DNA of 19,872 nt, from contig JBDKLO010000116.1 in assembly GCA_039795615.1 (NCBI GenBank), forward strand, positions 1-19,872, written 5' to 3'. Both the position numbers and the translations under genes were made by a program. The notes beneath the pieces are model-generated. The model saw only the letters and a program-made list of their open reading frames with translations, did not search any database and was not told the DNA's origin. This document shows, piece by piece, positions 8,441-14,991 of this stretch (position 1 is the first letter of the stretch; each line of letters starts with the position of its first letter). This DNA comes from UBA6136 sp039795615 (GTDB taxonomy: Bacteria; Pseudomonadota; Gammaproteobacteria; Methylococcales; Methylococcaceae).

Positions 8441-8779
8441 TTAGAGCGCTGACGAACCGGTTTCACCGGTACGGATCCGGATCGCTTGCTCGAGGTTGGT
8501 CACGAAAATCTTGCCGTCACCGATCTTTCCGGTGTTGGCTGTTGAAGCGATGGCATCCAGTGCGGTTTCGAGCAGTTCATCGCTGATCGCGACCTCGAGC
8601 TTGATCTTCGGCAGGAAGTCAACCACGTACTCGGCCCCACGATAGAGTTCGGTGTGCCCCTTCTGGCGGCCGAAGCCCTTGACCTCGGTGACAGTGATGC
8701 CGGTGATTCCGGCCTCGGAGAGGGCCTCCCGGACATCGTCCAGCTTGAAGGGTTTCAGAATGGCGGTGATGAGTTTCAT
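8441..8779 (-). CDS. glnK: Nitrogen regulatory PII protein GlnK
   Basis: A 112-residue PII signal protein. It binds ATP/ADP and 2-oxoglutarate and, when nitrogen is plentiful, blocks the adjacent AmtB. The T-loop is complete, with the uridylylation site Y51 in ELYRGAEYVVDF. The B-loop TGKIGDGK is at 83-90 and the C-loop follows to residue 112, the standard length. Linkage to amtB favours the name glnK over glnB. AGGAG lies about 10 nt before the ATG. A sigma-54 type promoter and an NtrC-like palindrome lie upstream, so expression should rise under nitrogen limitation. Confidence 0.96.
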   Translation of the reverse strand: MKLITAILKPFKLDDVREALSEAGITGITVTEVKGFGRQKGHTELYRGAEYVVDFLPKIKLEVAISDELLETALDAIASTANTGKIGDGKIFVTNLEQAIRIRTGETGSSAL

Positions 8780-8831
8780 CGAGGTTGTTCTCCTACTCGC
8801 AGAGAGTTTGTTTGTGGGACAAACCCTTAAA

Positions 8832-8847
8832 AGCAGAAGTCATGCCA
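8832..8847 (-). promoter_or_regulatory. Sigma-54 (-24/-12) promoter of glnK-amtB
   Basis: Minus strand TGGCATGACTTCTGCT: the invariant GG and GC are exactly 10 nt apart, and the box differs from consensus TGGCACG-N4-TTGCW at two positions. The predicted transcript start is near 8821, giving a leader of about 42 nt to the glnK ATG. NtrC/sigma-54 control of glnK-amtB is well established in proteobacteria, which supports the call. Confidence 0.8.
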
Positions 8848-8954
8848 ACCCATAGAAAGCAGCGAGAAACAGGCAAAAGCGGGGATTCACCCACCTCAGT
8901 CAGGGTCTTTCAGGAGCAGGAGAAAGGTGAGCCTCACTTTTGCACCATGCGATC

Positions 8955-8969
8955 GCCCCAAAATGGGGC
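8955..8969. promoter_or_regulatory. Candidate NtrC binding site upstream of glnK
   Basis: GCCCCA-AAA-TGGGGC is a perfect palindrome with the 3-nt centre and outer GC of the NtrC consensus TGCACCA-N3-TGGTGCA; it differs at the A/T of each arm. A lone TGCACCA half-site lies next to it at 8941-8947. It sits about 140 bp upstream of the predicted start, a normal enhancer position. Confidence 0.55.
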
Positions 8970-9012
8970 ATCCAGGTCGGGGTTGCACAGATCTGGGCGC
9001 CGGCTCGCGGGC

Positions 9013-9747
9013 TCAGACTTCCCAGTCAAAACGCGGCAGACCATCAAATGCAGAACGAAGCCCCAATGCCCAGGCGCTTTGGATCTGGGCGTAGTAAGGG
9101 GACTGAAAATCCAGTCGAAGCTCCCGATCGGGCAAGAAACGATCCCGATGATAGAGCATGAGATCAATCGGCGGACCCACGGTTAGGTTGCTGCACATGG
9201 TGGAGTCCAATGAGACCAGAGCGCAACGCGCGGCATCTTCCAATGAGATTTCGGGGTGAACGACCCGATTTAGAATCGGTTTCCCGTATTTGGATTCGCC
9301 AATCTGAAGGAAGGGCGTGTTCGGTGGCGCCTTGATGCAATTCCCCTGCGGATAGATCAGCAAGATCTCAGGATCCTGACCCAGGATCTGGCCCGCCAGG
9401 ATAAATGTCGCCTCCGGCGAAAATCCAGATCGCTGGAGGGCATCCCAATGTTGGCTTTGAATCTCCACACTCATCTGCCCGATCAGGTGAGCCGCATCGA
9501 AAACGGTCGTGACACGAGTCAGACTGCATCCCGCCTCATCATGCGCTATCGCCTGTTCTACGCGGTGGATCAGGGCCTGAGTCGTTGCCAGACTCCCGGC
9601 CGCCAGAAGCACCAGAATCCGATCCGATCCTGCATCAAAACGATGCATCTTGCCGTAAACGCTCGCCTGATCAATCCCAGCGTGCGTCCTGGAATCGGAT
9701 GCAAGTACAAAACCATCCTTGGACTGTATAGCAAGACAGTAAGTCAT
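9013..9747 (-). CDS. Anbu-type proteasome-like protease (Ntn hydrolase)
   Basis: A 244-residue protein of the bacterial proteasome-related Anbu family (predicted proteasome-type protease, HslV relative). It begins MTYCLAI, so removing Met would expose Thr2 as the N-terminal nucleophile. The matching catalytic residues are D18 in LASDSRT and probably K33 in YGKMHRF. LLAAGSLATTQ (47-57) and LVSLDSTMCSNLTVGPPIDL near the C-terminus are also typical. Anbu particles are self-compartmentalising, but their substrates are unknown. It is usually linked to a circularly permuted ATP-grasp protein, an alpha-E protein and a transglutaminase-like protease; none is in this window. Here it stands between the porin-lipoprotein pair and glnK-amtB, on the same strand. 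AAAGGAGG precedes the ATG. The family is confident; the function is not known. Confidence 0.88.
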   Translation of the reverse strand: MTYCLAIQSKDGFVLASDSRTHAGIDQASVYGKMHRFDAGSDRILVLLAAGSLATTQALIHRVEQAIAHDEAGCSLTRVTTVFDAAHLIGQMSVEIQSQHWDALQRSGFSPEATFILAGQILGQDPEILLIYPQGNCIKAPPNTPFLQIGESKYGKPILNRVVHPEISLEDAARCALVSLDSTMCSNLTVGPPIDLMLYHRDRFLPDRELRLDFQSPYYAQIQSAWALGLRSAFDGLPRFDWEV

Positions 9748-9750
9748 GAA

Positions 9751-9768
9751 GGGCCTCCTTTCGGGCCC
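9751..9768 (-). promoter_or_regulatory. Hairpin enclosing the Anbu ribosome-binding site
   Basis: On the minus strand GGGCC and GGCCC form a 5-bp stem around CGAAAGGA, so AAAGGAGG lies partly in the loop and partly in the 3' arm, 3 nt before the ATG. This could modulate initiation. The stem is short, so this is tentative. Confidence 0.4.
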
Positions 9769-9770
9769 CT

Positions 9771-9799
9771 ACTCTACAGCGCCGCCCCGAAAGCGTCGA
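9771..9799 (-). promoter_or_regulatory. Candidate sigma-70 promoter for the Anbu gene
   Basis: Minus strand TCGACG (9799-9794), exactly 17 nt, then TAGAGT (9776-9771); each hexamer matches consensus at 4 of 6. It lies between the terminator at 9823-9852 and the Anbu start, so Anbu may have its own promoter. Weak pattern match. Confidence 0.3.
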
Positions 9800-9822
9800 T
9801 GCGAAACTCTCCCTTTCAGGCA

Positions 9823-9852
9823 TAAGAAAACCCGCCGAGGCGGGTTTTCTTA
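9823..9852 (-). terminator. Terminator after the porin-lipoprotein pair
   Basis: A symmetrical stem built from TAAGAAAACCCGC and GCGGGTTTTCTTA around a 4-nt loop. Read on the minus strand it is a GC-rich hairpin followed by TTTTCTTA, 20 nt past the lipoprotein stop. Symmetry would allow it to work in both directions, but no plus-strand gene enters it. Confidence 0.88.
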
Positions 9853-9872
9853 GCGGGTTGAGGCGAAAAGAA

Positions 9873-10259
9873 TTACTTCTTTTCCTTGACCTGAACATCC
9901 TTCAGGGCTTTCTTGACTTCATCGGCGGCATCGCCTGCAAGTTCGCCCTTGGCATCCTTCTTGGCATGCTCCAGTTCCTTCAGAGCATCCGCCTCGGCCT
10001 TGGCCTTGGTGTCGTTACCCTGCGAACTTCTGAAGCCCTGCGAAACAGGCGCCTTTTTGTCTTCCTGGATCAGAGCCTTCTCGGCGGCATCAATTTCCTT
10101 GATCGCCTTGGTTTCATTGCCAGAACGTGCGTCTTTCTCCGCCTGCTCCAGGGTCTTCTGAATCGGAGTGGGCTCCGGGACCTTCTTGGGAGCACAGCCA
10201 ACAGCCAGTGCACTGCACAGGATCAGAAGCGGTTGAGTGAATTTAATGGAAGTTTTCAT
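9873..10259 (-). CDS. Small helical Ala/Lys-rich lipoprotein
   Basis: A 128-residue predicted lipoprotein: a hydrophobic signal at about 7-21 and a lipobox-like LAVGC with C22. The mature part is charged and helical, with two related segments. One is at about 35-68 (TLEQAEKDARSGNETKAIKE and onward); the other is at about 86-124 and includes DALKELEHAKKDAKG. This layout resembles SmbP-like small metal-binding proteins, but only one histidine is present, so metal binding is not supported. Aspartate is not at +2 (the residue is Ala), so outer-membrane sorting is possible. It starts 52 nt after the porin stop and is followed by a strong terminator, so it is probably co-transcribed with the porin from the sigma-54 promoter. 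Function unknown. Confidence 0.8.
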   Translation of the reverse strand: MKTSIKFTQPLLILCSALAVGCAPKKVPEPTPIQKTLEQAEKDARSGNETKAIKEIDAAEKALIQEDKKAPVSQGFRSSQGNDTKAKAEADALKELEHAKKDAKGELAGDAADEVKKALKDVQVKEKK

Positions 10260-10311
10260 ATCATTTCTCTCTTATGTTCAGTTCATGAGCCGTTTAACTT
10301 GAGGCAGGGCC

Positions 10312-11682
10312 TTAGAAAACGATGACCATGTCAGTTGAGAAGGTGAACTGGTAGTCCAGCATCTGGCCCTGAGAATTCATGAACACATTCGAGGTTGCAA
10401 AATCGTAACGTGCGTTCGGGCGAACAGTGATCCACTTCAGGGGCTTGTAGTTCACACCTGCAGTCAAACCATAGTAGCTTGCGCCACCCAGCTCATAGGA
10501 TGCCCAGTTGGATCCATTACAGGCGTAGGAGTAACCCGAAGCAGCATCACCCGGGGTCCGGAGATTGTATGACCCACCGCAGCGCGCAGGCCCTGCAATT
10601 CGAAAACCATCCTGATCACGGAACCACTCGGCACGAATACCTACACCCAGATTATCTTGAATGTCGTAGGTGAGATACTGGTTGATGCCATACCACTGAG
10701 TATTCTGGTATCCCGTGGGTGTCAGTACGTCGTTGGCAAAACCATGGTCGTGCTGGATGACGTAGTGCAGGGTGTTATCCAACCAATTGCCCTTGCCCAC
10801 GATGCTGTAAAGGGCCCAAGTACTGTTGTCTTTGGAACCCGTAGGGCCAGCCGTAGAGGTAATATTGAGTGAGTAGTCCTTTTCATCGCTGGTCCAGGTA
10901 CCACCACCAATAAAATCCCAAGCCGTCAGGTTAGTGTTGAAGTTGCCATCCCAGCCACCGGTTGCACTACCGGTGACGGTACCCAGTATGGCTGACCAGT
11001 TGTCATCAATGGCATAACTGCCAAGAAGACCGGTGTGCGTGAAGGGCTCGCCATATTGCATGGTGTAAGCATGGGTGTAGAAGAAGTTATCCGGGGCGGT
11101 CACCACTTCATAGCCAACTGGCGTGTAGAAGTGGCCGGCCTTCACGGAAAGGCCTGTGCCCACTGGAAGATTCATTTCAACGTAGGCCTGGGGCAGTGCC
11201 AGACCATAGAAGCGCTGGCTCCAGCTGGTCAGATGAAGATCGTAGTTACCGCGATTTTCCGGGATTCCTCTGGGACTCAGAGCGGTTGCGCCGTAGGCCT
11301 GGGTGAAGATGGCGTCGGTACCGTACATGACGTCAACACGGCCACCAATATCAAAATTGTCGCCACCCACGGTGATCGCACGCTGGAGATAACCGTAGAA
11401 CTGGTTCATCTGAAGTTCGCCGGAACGATCGCCGAAGGTCACAGGACCATTGAACTTGTCGGCTGGGGCGTTTGCATTTGCAGTAACGCCGGTGTTCAAC
11501 CAGCCACCCCAGGTCACGCCGTAATCGGAAAGCGGCTGATGGTTCTTACTGCCCAAAGCGAAGTCGACAAGACCGGTCGTATCCTCGATCTCTTCGGCGA
11601 ACGCGCCAAGGGGGTTCAGGGCAAAGATCAGGGCCGAACTCAGCGCGGCGGTCCTGAACAGGGAATAGGTGCGAAGTCGCAT
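10312..11682 (-). CDS. Outer-membrane beta-barrel porin (BBP2/OmpL-like)
   Basis: A 456-residue porin of the putative beta-barrel porin-2 type. The signal peptide is cleaved after AFA at residue 29. The rest alternates short amphipathic strands with aromatic girdles (for example WGGWLNTGVTANANA and FYGYLQRAITVGG) and Gly/Asn-rich turns, and the chain ends in a phenylalanine (STDMVIVF), the usual barrel-assembly signal. One loop holds two cysteines (ARCGG and YACNG) that may form a disulfide. GGAGG is 6 nt before the ATG. A near-consensus sigma-54 promoter and an NtrC-like site lie upstream, which suggests nitrogen-limited expression and transport of a nitrogen compound, as reported for the FmdC amide/urea porin of Methylophilus. 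The substrate itself cannot be read from the sequence. Confidence 0.88.
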   Translation of the reverse strand: MRLRTYSLFRTAALSSALIFALNPLGAFAEEIEDTTGLVDFALGSKNHQPLSDYGVTWGGWLNTGVTANANAPADKFNGPVTFGDRSGELQMNQFYGYLQRAITVGGDNFDIGGRVDVMYGTDAIFTQAYGATALSPRGIPENRGNYDLHLTSWSQRFYGLALPQAYVEMNLPVGTGLSVKAGHFYTPVGYEVVTAPDNFFYTHAYTMQYGEPFTHTGLLGSYAIDDNWSAILGTVTGSATGGWDGNFNTNLTAWDFIGGGTWTSDEKDYSLNITSTAGPTGSKDNSTWALYSIVGKGNWLDNTLHYVIQHDHGFANDVLTPTGYQNTQWYGINQYLTYDIQDNLGVGIRAEWFRDQDGFRIAGPARCGGSYNLRTPGDAASGYSYACNGSNWASYELGGASYYGLTAGVNYKPLKWITVRPNARYDFATSNVFMNSQGQMLDYQFTFSTDMVIVF

Positions 11683-11716
11683 GGGATACCTCCAGTTTGT
11701 ATGACCACTTTGTTAC

Positions 11717-11732
11717 TGCAGGAGTTGTGCCA
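11717..11732 (-). promoter_or_regulatory. Sigma-54 (-24/-12) promoter of the porin gene
   Basis: Minus strand TGGCACAACTCCTGCA: complete TGGCAC at -24 and TGCA at -12, with GG and GC exactly 10 nt apart. The predicted start near 11706 leaves a 24-nt leader that contains the GGAGG ribosome-binding site, so position and gene fit each other. Confidence 0.83.
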
Positions 11733-11767
11733 AAGCTTAATCCATTGAAAATAAAGCAACAGCCGAT

Positions 11768-11783
11768 GTTGTTTTGCAACAAC
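11768..11783. promoter_or_regulatory. Inverted repeat upstream of the porin promoter
   Basis: GTTGTT-TTGC-AACAAC is a perfect 6-bp inverted repeat with a 4-nt centre, placed between the porin -24 box and the NtrC-like site. It may be a second regulator site; no known consensus is recognised. Confidence 0.4.
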
Positions 11784-11784
11784 T

Positions 11785-11801
11785 TGCACCTGTTTTGTGC
11801 G
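11785..11801. promoter_or_regulatory. Candidate NtrC binding site upstream of the porin
   Basis: TGCACCT-GTT-TTGTGCG matches 11 of 14 arm positions of TGCACCA-N3-TGGTGCA, centred about 87 bp upstream of the predicted porin start. Together with the sigma-54 box this is the arrangement of an NtrC-activated promoter. Confidence 0.6.
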
Positions 11802-11865
11802 TTTATCGAGAAATCCGCACCAAGATGTGGACTCACCCCCGCTTCCAGCTCCGCTAGAATGGGGC

Positions 11866-13662
11866 ATGAACTTCCCTCATCACATCCTCCGCACCATTTT
11901 TGGATTTGAGGATTTTCGGGGGTTACAGGGTGAGACTGTTGCCCACGTGATCGGTGGCGGCGATGCCTTGGTCCTGATGCCCACTGGTGGCGGAAAATCA
12001 CTGTGTTATCAGGTGCCCGCCCTGTGCCGGCCGGGAACGGCTGTTGTCATTTCACCACTGATTGCCCTCATGCAAGATCAGGTGGAAGCCCTCCGACAAC
12101 TCGGGGTTCAGGCCGCTTATCTCAACTCCATGCTGGACTTCGAAACGCAGCGTGATGTGGAGAGCGCGCTGAGGAGCGGCCAACTTCGACTCCTTTATGT
12201 CGCTCCGGAACGGCTCAATACGGACCGCTTTCTGGCTTTGCTCGATGAGGTCACCGTCAGCCTGTTTGCCATCGATGAAGCCCACTGCGTCTCCCAATGG
12301 GGCCATGACTTCAGGACCGACTATCTTGCCTTGTCGCTCCTGCATCAGCGCTACCCTCAGGTTCCCCGCATTGCACTGACCGCGACCGCTGACGAGAAAA
12401 CGCGGCAAGAAATCACGTTGAGGCTCGGCCTCAATGACGCTCGGGTTTTTGCCCAGAGCTTTGACCGCCCCAATATCCGCTACGCGATTGCCCCCCGCCA
12501 AAATGCCAGAGCGCAACTGCTTAAATTCCTCAGAACCCACCACCAGGGAGATAGCGGCATTCTGTATTGCCTTTCACGACGCAAAGTCGAAGACACCGCC
12601 CAATGGCTTGTGAAAGAGGGATTGCGCGCCCTTCCCTATCATGCGGGCCTGAGCCCTGAGGTCAGGCAGGATCACCAACGGCGGTTTGCCGTCGAGGAAG
12701 GCCTCATCATGGTCGCGACCGTCGCCTTCGGCATGGGGATCGATAAGCCGAACGTTCGCTTCGTGGGCCATCTCGATCTTCCAAGGAGCATTGAGGCCTA
12801 TTATCAAGAAACTGGCCGAGCCGGTCGTGACGGTGCTCCAGCTAACGCATTCATGCTCTTTGGGATTCAGGACATTGTCGCCCTTCGACAAATGCTGGAT
12901 GAATCCGATGCCGACGAAAATCGAAAGCGACTGGAGCGACAGCGACTTGAAGCCATGCTGGGCCTCTGCGAAACCACACTCTGCCGTCGCCAGGTTCTCC
13001 TTCGTTACTTTGGGGAGGAACCGGCCAAACCCTGCGGAAACTGCGATAACTGCCTTTCCCCCCCCGCCAGCTGGGATGCAACCGAAGCCGCCCGAAAGGC
13101 GCTCTCCTGTGTCTACCGGACCGGCCAGCGCTTCGGCGTCCAGCATCTTGTGGATGTCCTCCTAGGGCGGAGCAATGACCGTATCCAGCGCTTGGGGCAT
13201 GAGCAGCTTTCAACGTTCGGGATTGGAAAAGACATCAATGAGAAGGGCTGGTTTTCCATCTATCGCCAATTGGTGACCCTCGGCTATCTGGCCATAGACC
13301 CTGCGGGTCATGGCGGGCTCAAGCTGGACCCGCGGGCACGTCCCCTGCTCAAAGGTGAACGGGAACTGATGCTGCGGAAAGATGCCGAGGCCCCACTCGG
13401 CTCATCCAACACCAAAGGCCGACCGGCAAGGACCATTGAAGAGACGCGCCTGTTCGAGGACCTGAGAATCCTTCGCCGTGAGCTAGCGGAAACTCAGGGG
13501 GTCCCCCCTTACGTCATTTTTCAGGATGCGGTTCTGGATGAAATGATTCGAATTCGACCCCGAAACCTTGCAGAATTTGAACAACTTTCAGGGGTGGGTC
13601 AGAAGAAGCTTGAACGTTATGGTGAGGCCTTCCTGAACGCGCTCAAAAGCCATCGCGACTGA
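11866..13662 (+). CDS. recQ: ATP-dependent DNA helicase RecQ
   Basis: A 598-residue 3'-5' DNA helicase for recombination and fork repair. Residues 1-340 hold the helicase core: Walker A PTGGGKS with K44, DEAH at 137-140, TATA at 172-175 and motif VI ETGRAGRDG at 315-323. The RecQ-C-terminal zinc site is C373, C390, C393 and C396, followed by the winged helix (about 405-500). An HRDC domain occupies about 525-598. Length and order match E. coli RecQ. ATG at 11866 (MNFPHHILRTIFGF) is chosen over an in-frame ATG 69 nt upstream because homologues start here and the extension is low-complexity. The gene is divergent from the porin and convergent with the DUF1249 gene, with only 6 nt between the stops. 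Confidence 0.97.
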   Translation: MNFPHHILRTIFGFEDFRGLQGETVAHVIGGGDALVLMPTGGGKSLCYQVPALCRPGTAVVISPLIALMQDQVEALRQLGVQAAYLNSMLDFETQRDVESALRSGQLRLLYVAPERLNTDRFLALLDEVTVSLFAIDEAHCVSQWGHDFRTDYLALSLLHQRYPQVPRIALTATADEKTRQEITLRLGLNDARVFAQSFDRPNIRYAIAPRQNARAQLLKFLRTHHQGDSGILYCLSRRKVEDTAQWLVKEGLRALPYHAGLSPEVRQDHQRRFAVEEGLIMVATVAFGMGIDKPNVRFVGHLDLPRSIEAYYQETGRAGRDGAPANAFMLFGIQDIVALRQMLDESDADENRKRLERQRLEAMLGLCETTLCRRQVLLRYFGEEPAKPCGNCDNCLSPPASWDATEAARKALSCVYRTGQRFGVQHLVDVLLGRSNDRIQRLGHEQLSTFGIGKDINEKGWFSIYRQLVTLGYLAIDPAGHGGLKLDPRARPLLKGERELMLRKDAEAPLGSSNTKGRPARTIEETRLFEDLRILRRELAETQGVPPYVIFQDAVLDEMIRIRPRNLAEFEQLSGVGQKKLERYGEAFLNALKSHRD

Positions 13663-13678
13663 AAGGCTTCAGGTCGCG
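13654..13678. terminator. Shared hairpin at the recQ / DUF1249 convergent stops
   Basis: CGCGAC-TGAA and TTCA-G-GTCGCG form an imperfect 10-bp stem (one bulged G) around AGGC, and both stop codons fall inside it. It may limit read-through in both directions. There is no T-run on either side, so intrinsic termination is uncertain. Confidence 0.45.
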
Positions 13679-14100
13679 CAGTATTCCGCCTCAAGACAAT
13701 GATCCAGCCACCTTGAAAGGAAGTAATTCAAGGTCCACTTGTATTCGAGGACCTGTGCCGGGGGCGGCTCGCGACCCAAGGCATCATGAAGGTCTGGACG
13801 CTCCCGATCACTCAACATTTCGACCGTTTTGGCATCCAGACTCACTCGAAGGCGGACCTGTGGCTCCTCCAGTACCTGAAAGGGCCCCTCAAAGTCATGG
13901 GTCACTTCCAGCACCAAAGTGAAAGGGGATCGCTCCAATAGGCGAAACCTCAAGGCCGGTTTTCCGGGCGCCTGGGGGACTGCAGTCACCATTGAGGCCA
14001 TCGCTTCCAACTCGGGAACGAGTCGATGGAGACGAAGGTAATTGGCTTCGCAAACGCGATGGAGCCAAAAGGATTTTTCAACCGGCGAGAAAGACGACAT
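13669..14100 (-). CDS. DUF1249 (YqiB-like) protein
   Basis: A 143-residue protein of the DUF1249 family, whose best-known member is E. coli YqiB; the function is unknown. Signs are the N-terminal VCEANYLRLHRLVPEL, a central beta-rich part with LVLEVTH and PQVRLRVSLDAKTVEML, and the C-terminal LNYFLSRWLDHCL. ATG at 14100 gives a typical length and begins 10 nt after the queD stop. A GTG further upstream would overlap queD and add a low-quality extension. The ribosome-binding site is weak (GAG about 11 nt before the ATG). It is the last gene of a three-gene minus-strand group. Confidence 0.82.
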   Translation of the reverse strand: MSSFSPVEKSFWLHRVCEANYLRLHRLVPELEAMASMVTAVPQAPGKPALRFRLLERSPFTLVLEVTHDFEGPFQVLEEPQVRLRVSLDAKTVEMLSDRERPDLHDALGREPPPAQVLEYKWTLNYFLSRWLDHCLEAEYCAT

Positions 14101-14110
14101 CGCGGCCGAC

Positions 14111-14518
14111 TCAGCGATCCTCGACGTAGGTCGCCGAAGCACTGGTGGTCTCCCACAACGTCACGCGAGCGACATTGAGGCCTTCTTTTCGGATCGCCTC
14201 ATAAATCATTCGCGCTAAATATTCGGCCGTCGGATGCTCATCCACCAGAAGGAACCGCTCGTTGGCTGCCGTCAAGGCAGGAACCAGAGGATCCTGCCGA
14301 TGGATGAGAAAATTGTGATCGAGGATTTCGTCGATGAATTTTTGCGCCGCCTGCGTAACCTCGGAAAAATCACAGACCATCCCCTGATCATTCAGGGTTT
14401 CAGAATTGATCGTAATCGCCGCTTTGACGCTGTGCCCATGCAAGTGTTTGCATTTACCCGGGTGCCCCATGAGGCGGTGACCGTAGCAAAAGTAGATGTC
14501 CTTAGTGATGGAATACAT
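14111..14518 (-). CDS. queD: 6-carboxy-5,6,7,8-tetrahydropterin synthase QueD
   Basis: A 135-residue member of the 6-pyruvoyl-tetrahydropterin synthase family. QueD converts 7,8-dihydroneopterin triphosphate to 6-carboxytetrahydropterin, an early step to queuosine in tRNA. The zinc ligands are H14 (CYGHRL), H27 and H29 (HLHGH). The catalytic cysteine is C23 in GKCKHLHGH, whose spacing matches QueD rather than animal PTPS. D67-H68 (LDHNFL) and E123 (WET) complete the active site. The ATG lies 19 nt after the PilZ-like gene. No queC or queE is nearby. Some family members act in other pterin pathways, but queD is the most likely assignment. Confidence 0.9.
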   Translation of the reverse strand: MYSITKDIYFCYGHRLMGHPGKCKHLHGHSVKAAITINSETLNDQGMVCDFSEVTQAAQKFIDEILDHNFLIHRQDPLVPALTAANERFLLVDEHPTAEYLARMIYEAIRKEGLNVARVTLWETTSASATYVEDR

Positions 14519-14537
14519 GGTCCCGTTCCGTCATACC

Positions 14538-14834
14538 TCAGAGGGTGAGGATTCCCTTGATCTGTCCTGTGATTTCAAAACGACCACCGATGATGGCCTG
14601 ACAGGCGCTCACCTCGGCGAGCACCATCAGCGGTGGGAACAGGCCTTTCACTGCTTCCAGACGGACTTCCGCGGCATCTCCGGCTGCAAGAGGATGAAGC
14701 CCTTGAAATCGGATGGTCCGGGCGCTCCAGCCAATCCCATCACCGGCCACAAAGCCCTCATCCGCAGCGCGACGATAGGTCAGTGCACAGCAGAGGGGGT
14801 TTTCCTGAGGGTCGGTTTTTTCCTTGGGCAGCAT
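14538..14834 (-). CDS. Small PilZ-like domain protein (tentative)
   Basis: A 98-residue soluble protein. From about residue 38 it has the hydrophobic rhythm of a PilZ beta-barrel: RTIRFQGLHPLAAGD, EVRLE, LMVLAEVSACQ and RFEITGQIKGIL. The RxxxR and D/NxSxxG motifs that bind cyclic di-GMP are not clear; the nearest is YRRAADEG (20-27), so binding is doubtful. ATG at 14834 is preferred to a GTG 36 nt upstream because AAGGAA sits about 7 nt before it. It is the first gene of the group with queD and DUF1249. The domain call is from pattern memory and could be wrong; that the ORF is a real gene is more secure, given its ribosome-binding site and operon fit. Confidence 0.55.
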   Translation of the reverse strand: MLPKEKTDPQENPLCCALTYRRAADEGFVAGDGIGWSARTIRFQGLHPLAAGDAAEVRLEAVKGLFPPLMVLAEVSACQAIIGGRFEITGQIKGILTL

Positions 14835-14991
14835 GCTGGGTTCCTTTTCGTGAGACCCATTGTAAAACACTCATCCATTCGACTCGCTAAGGCAGGCCCA
14901 TGTTCCTGTGCTATCTTTCCCAGCGCCGTGCCGACCACCCGCGAATAAAACCCGCGGATCGGCTCCTTCATTCGAGACCGTCAAAGCAATC

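Noticed and set aside
8984..9000. A third NtrC-like site, TGCACAG-ATC-TGGGCGC
   Set aside because: Only 8 of 14 arm positions match and the right arm is poor.
11035..11748. A 237-codon plus-strand open frame over the porin
   Set aside because: Shadow of the porin coding strand; it also covers the sigma-54 promoter.
11855..11860. TAGAAT as a recQ -10 box
   Set aside because: It lies only 5 nt before the ATG and has no -35 at proper spacing.
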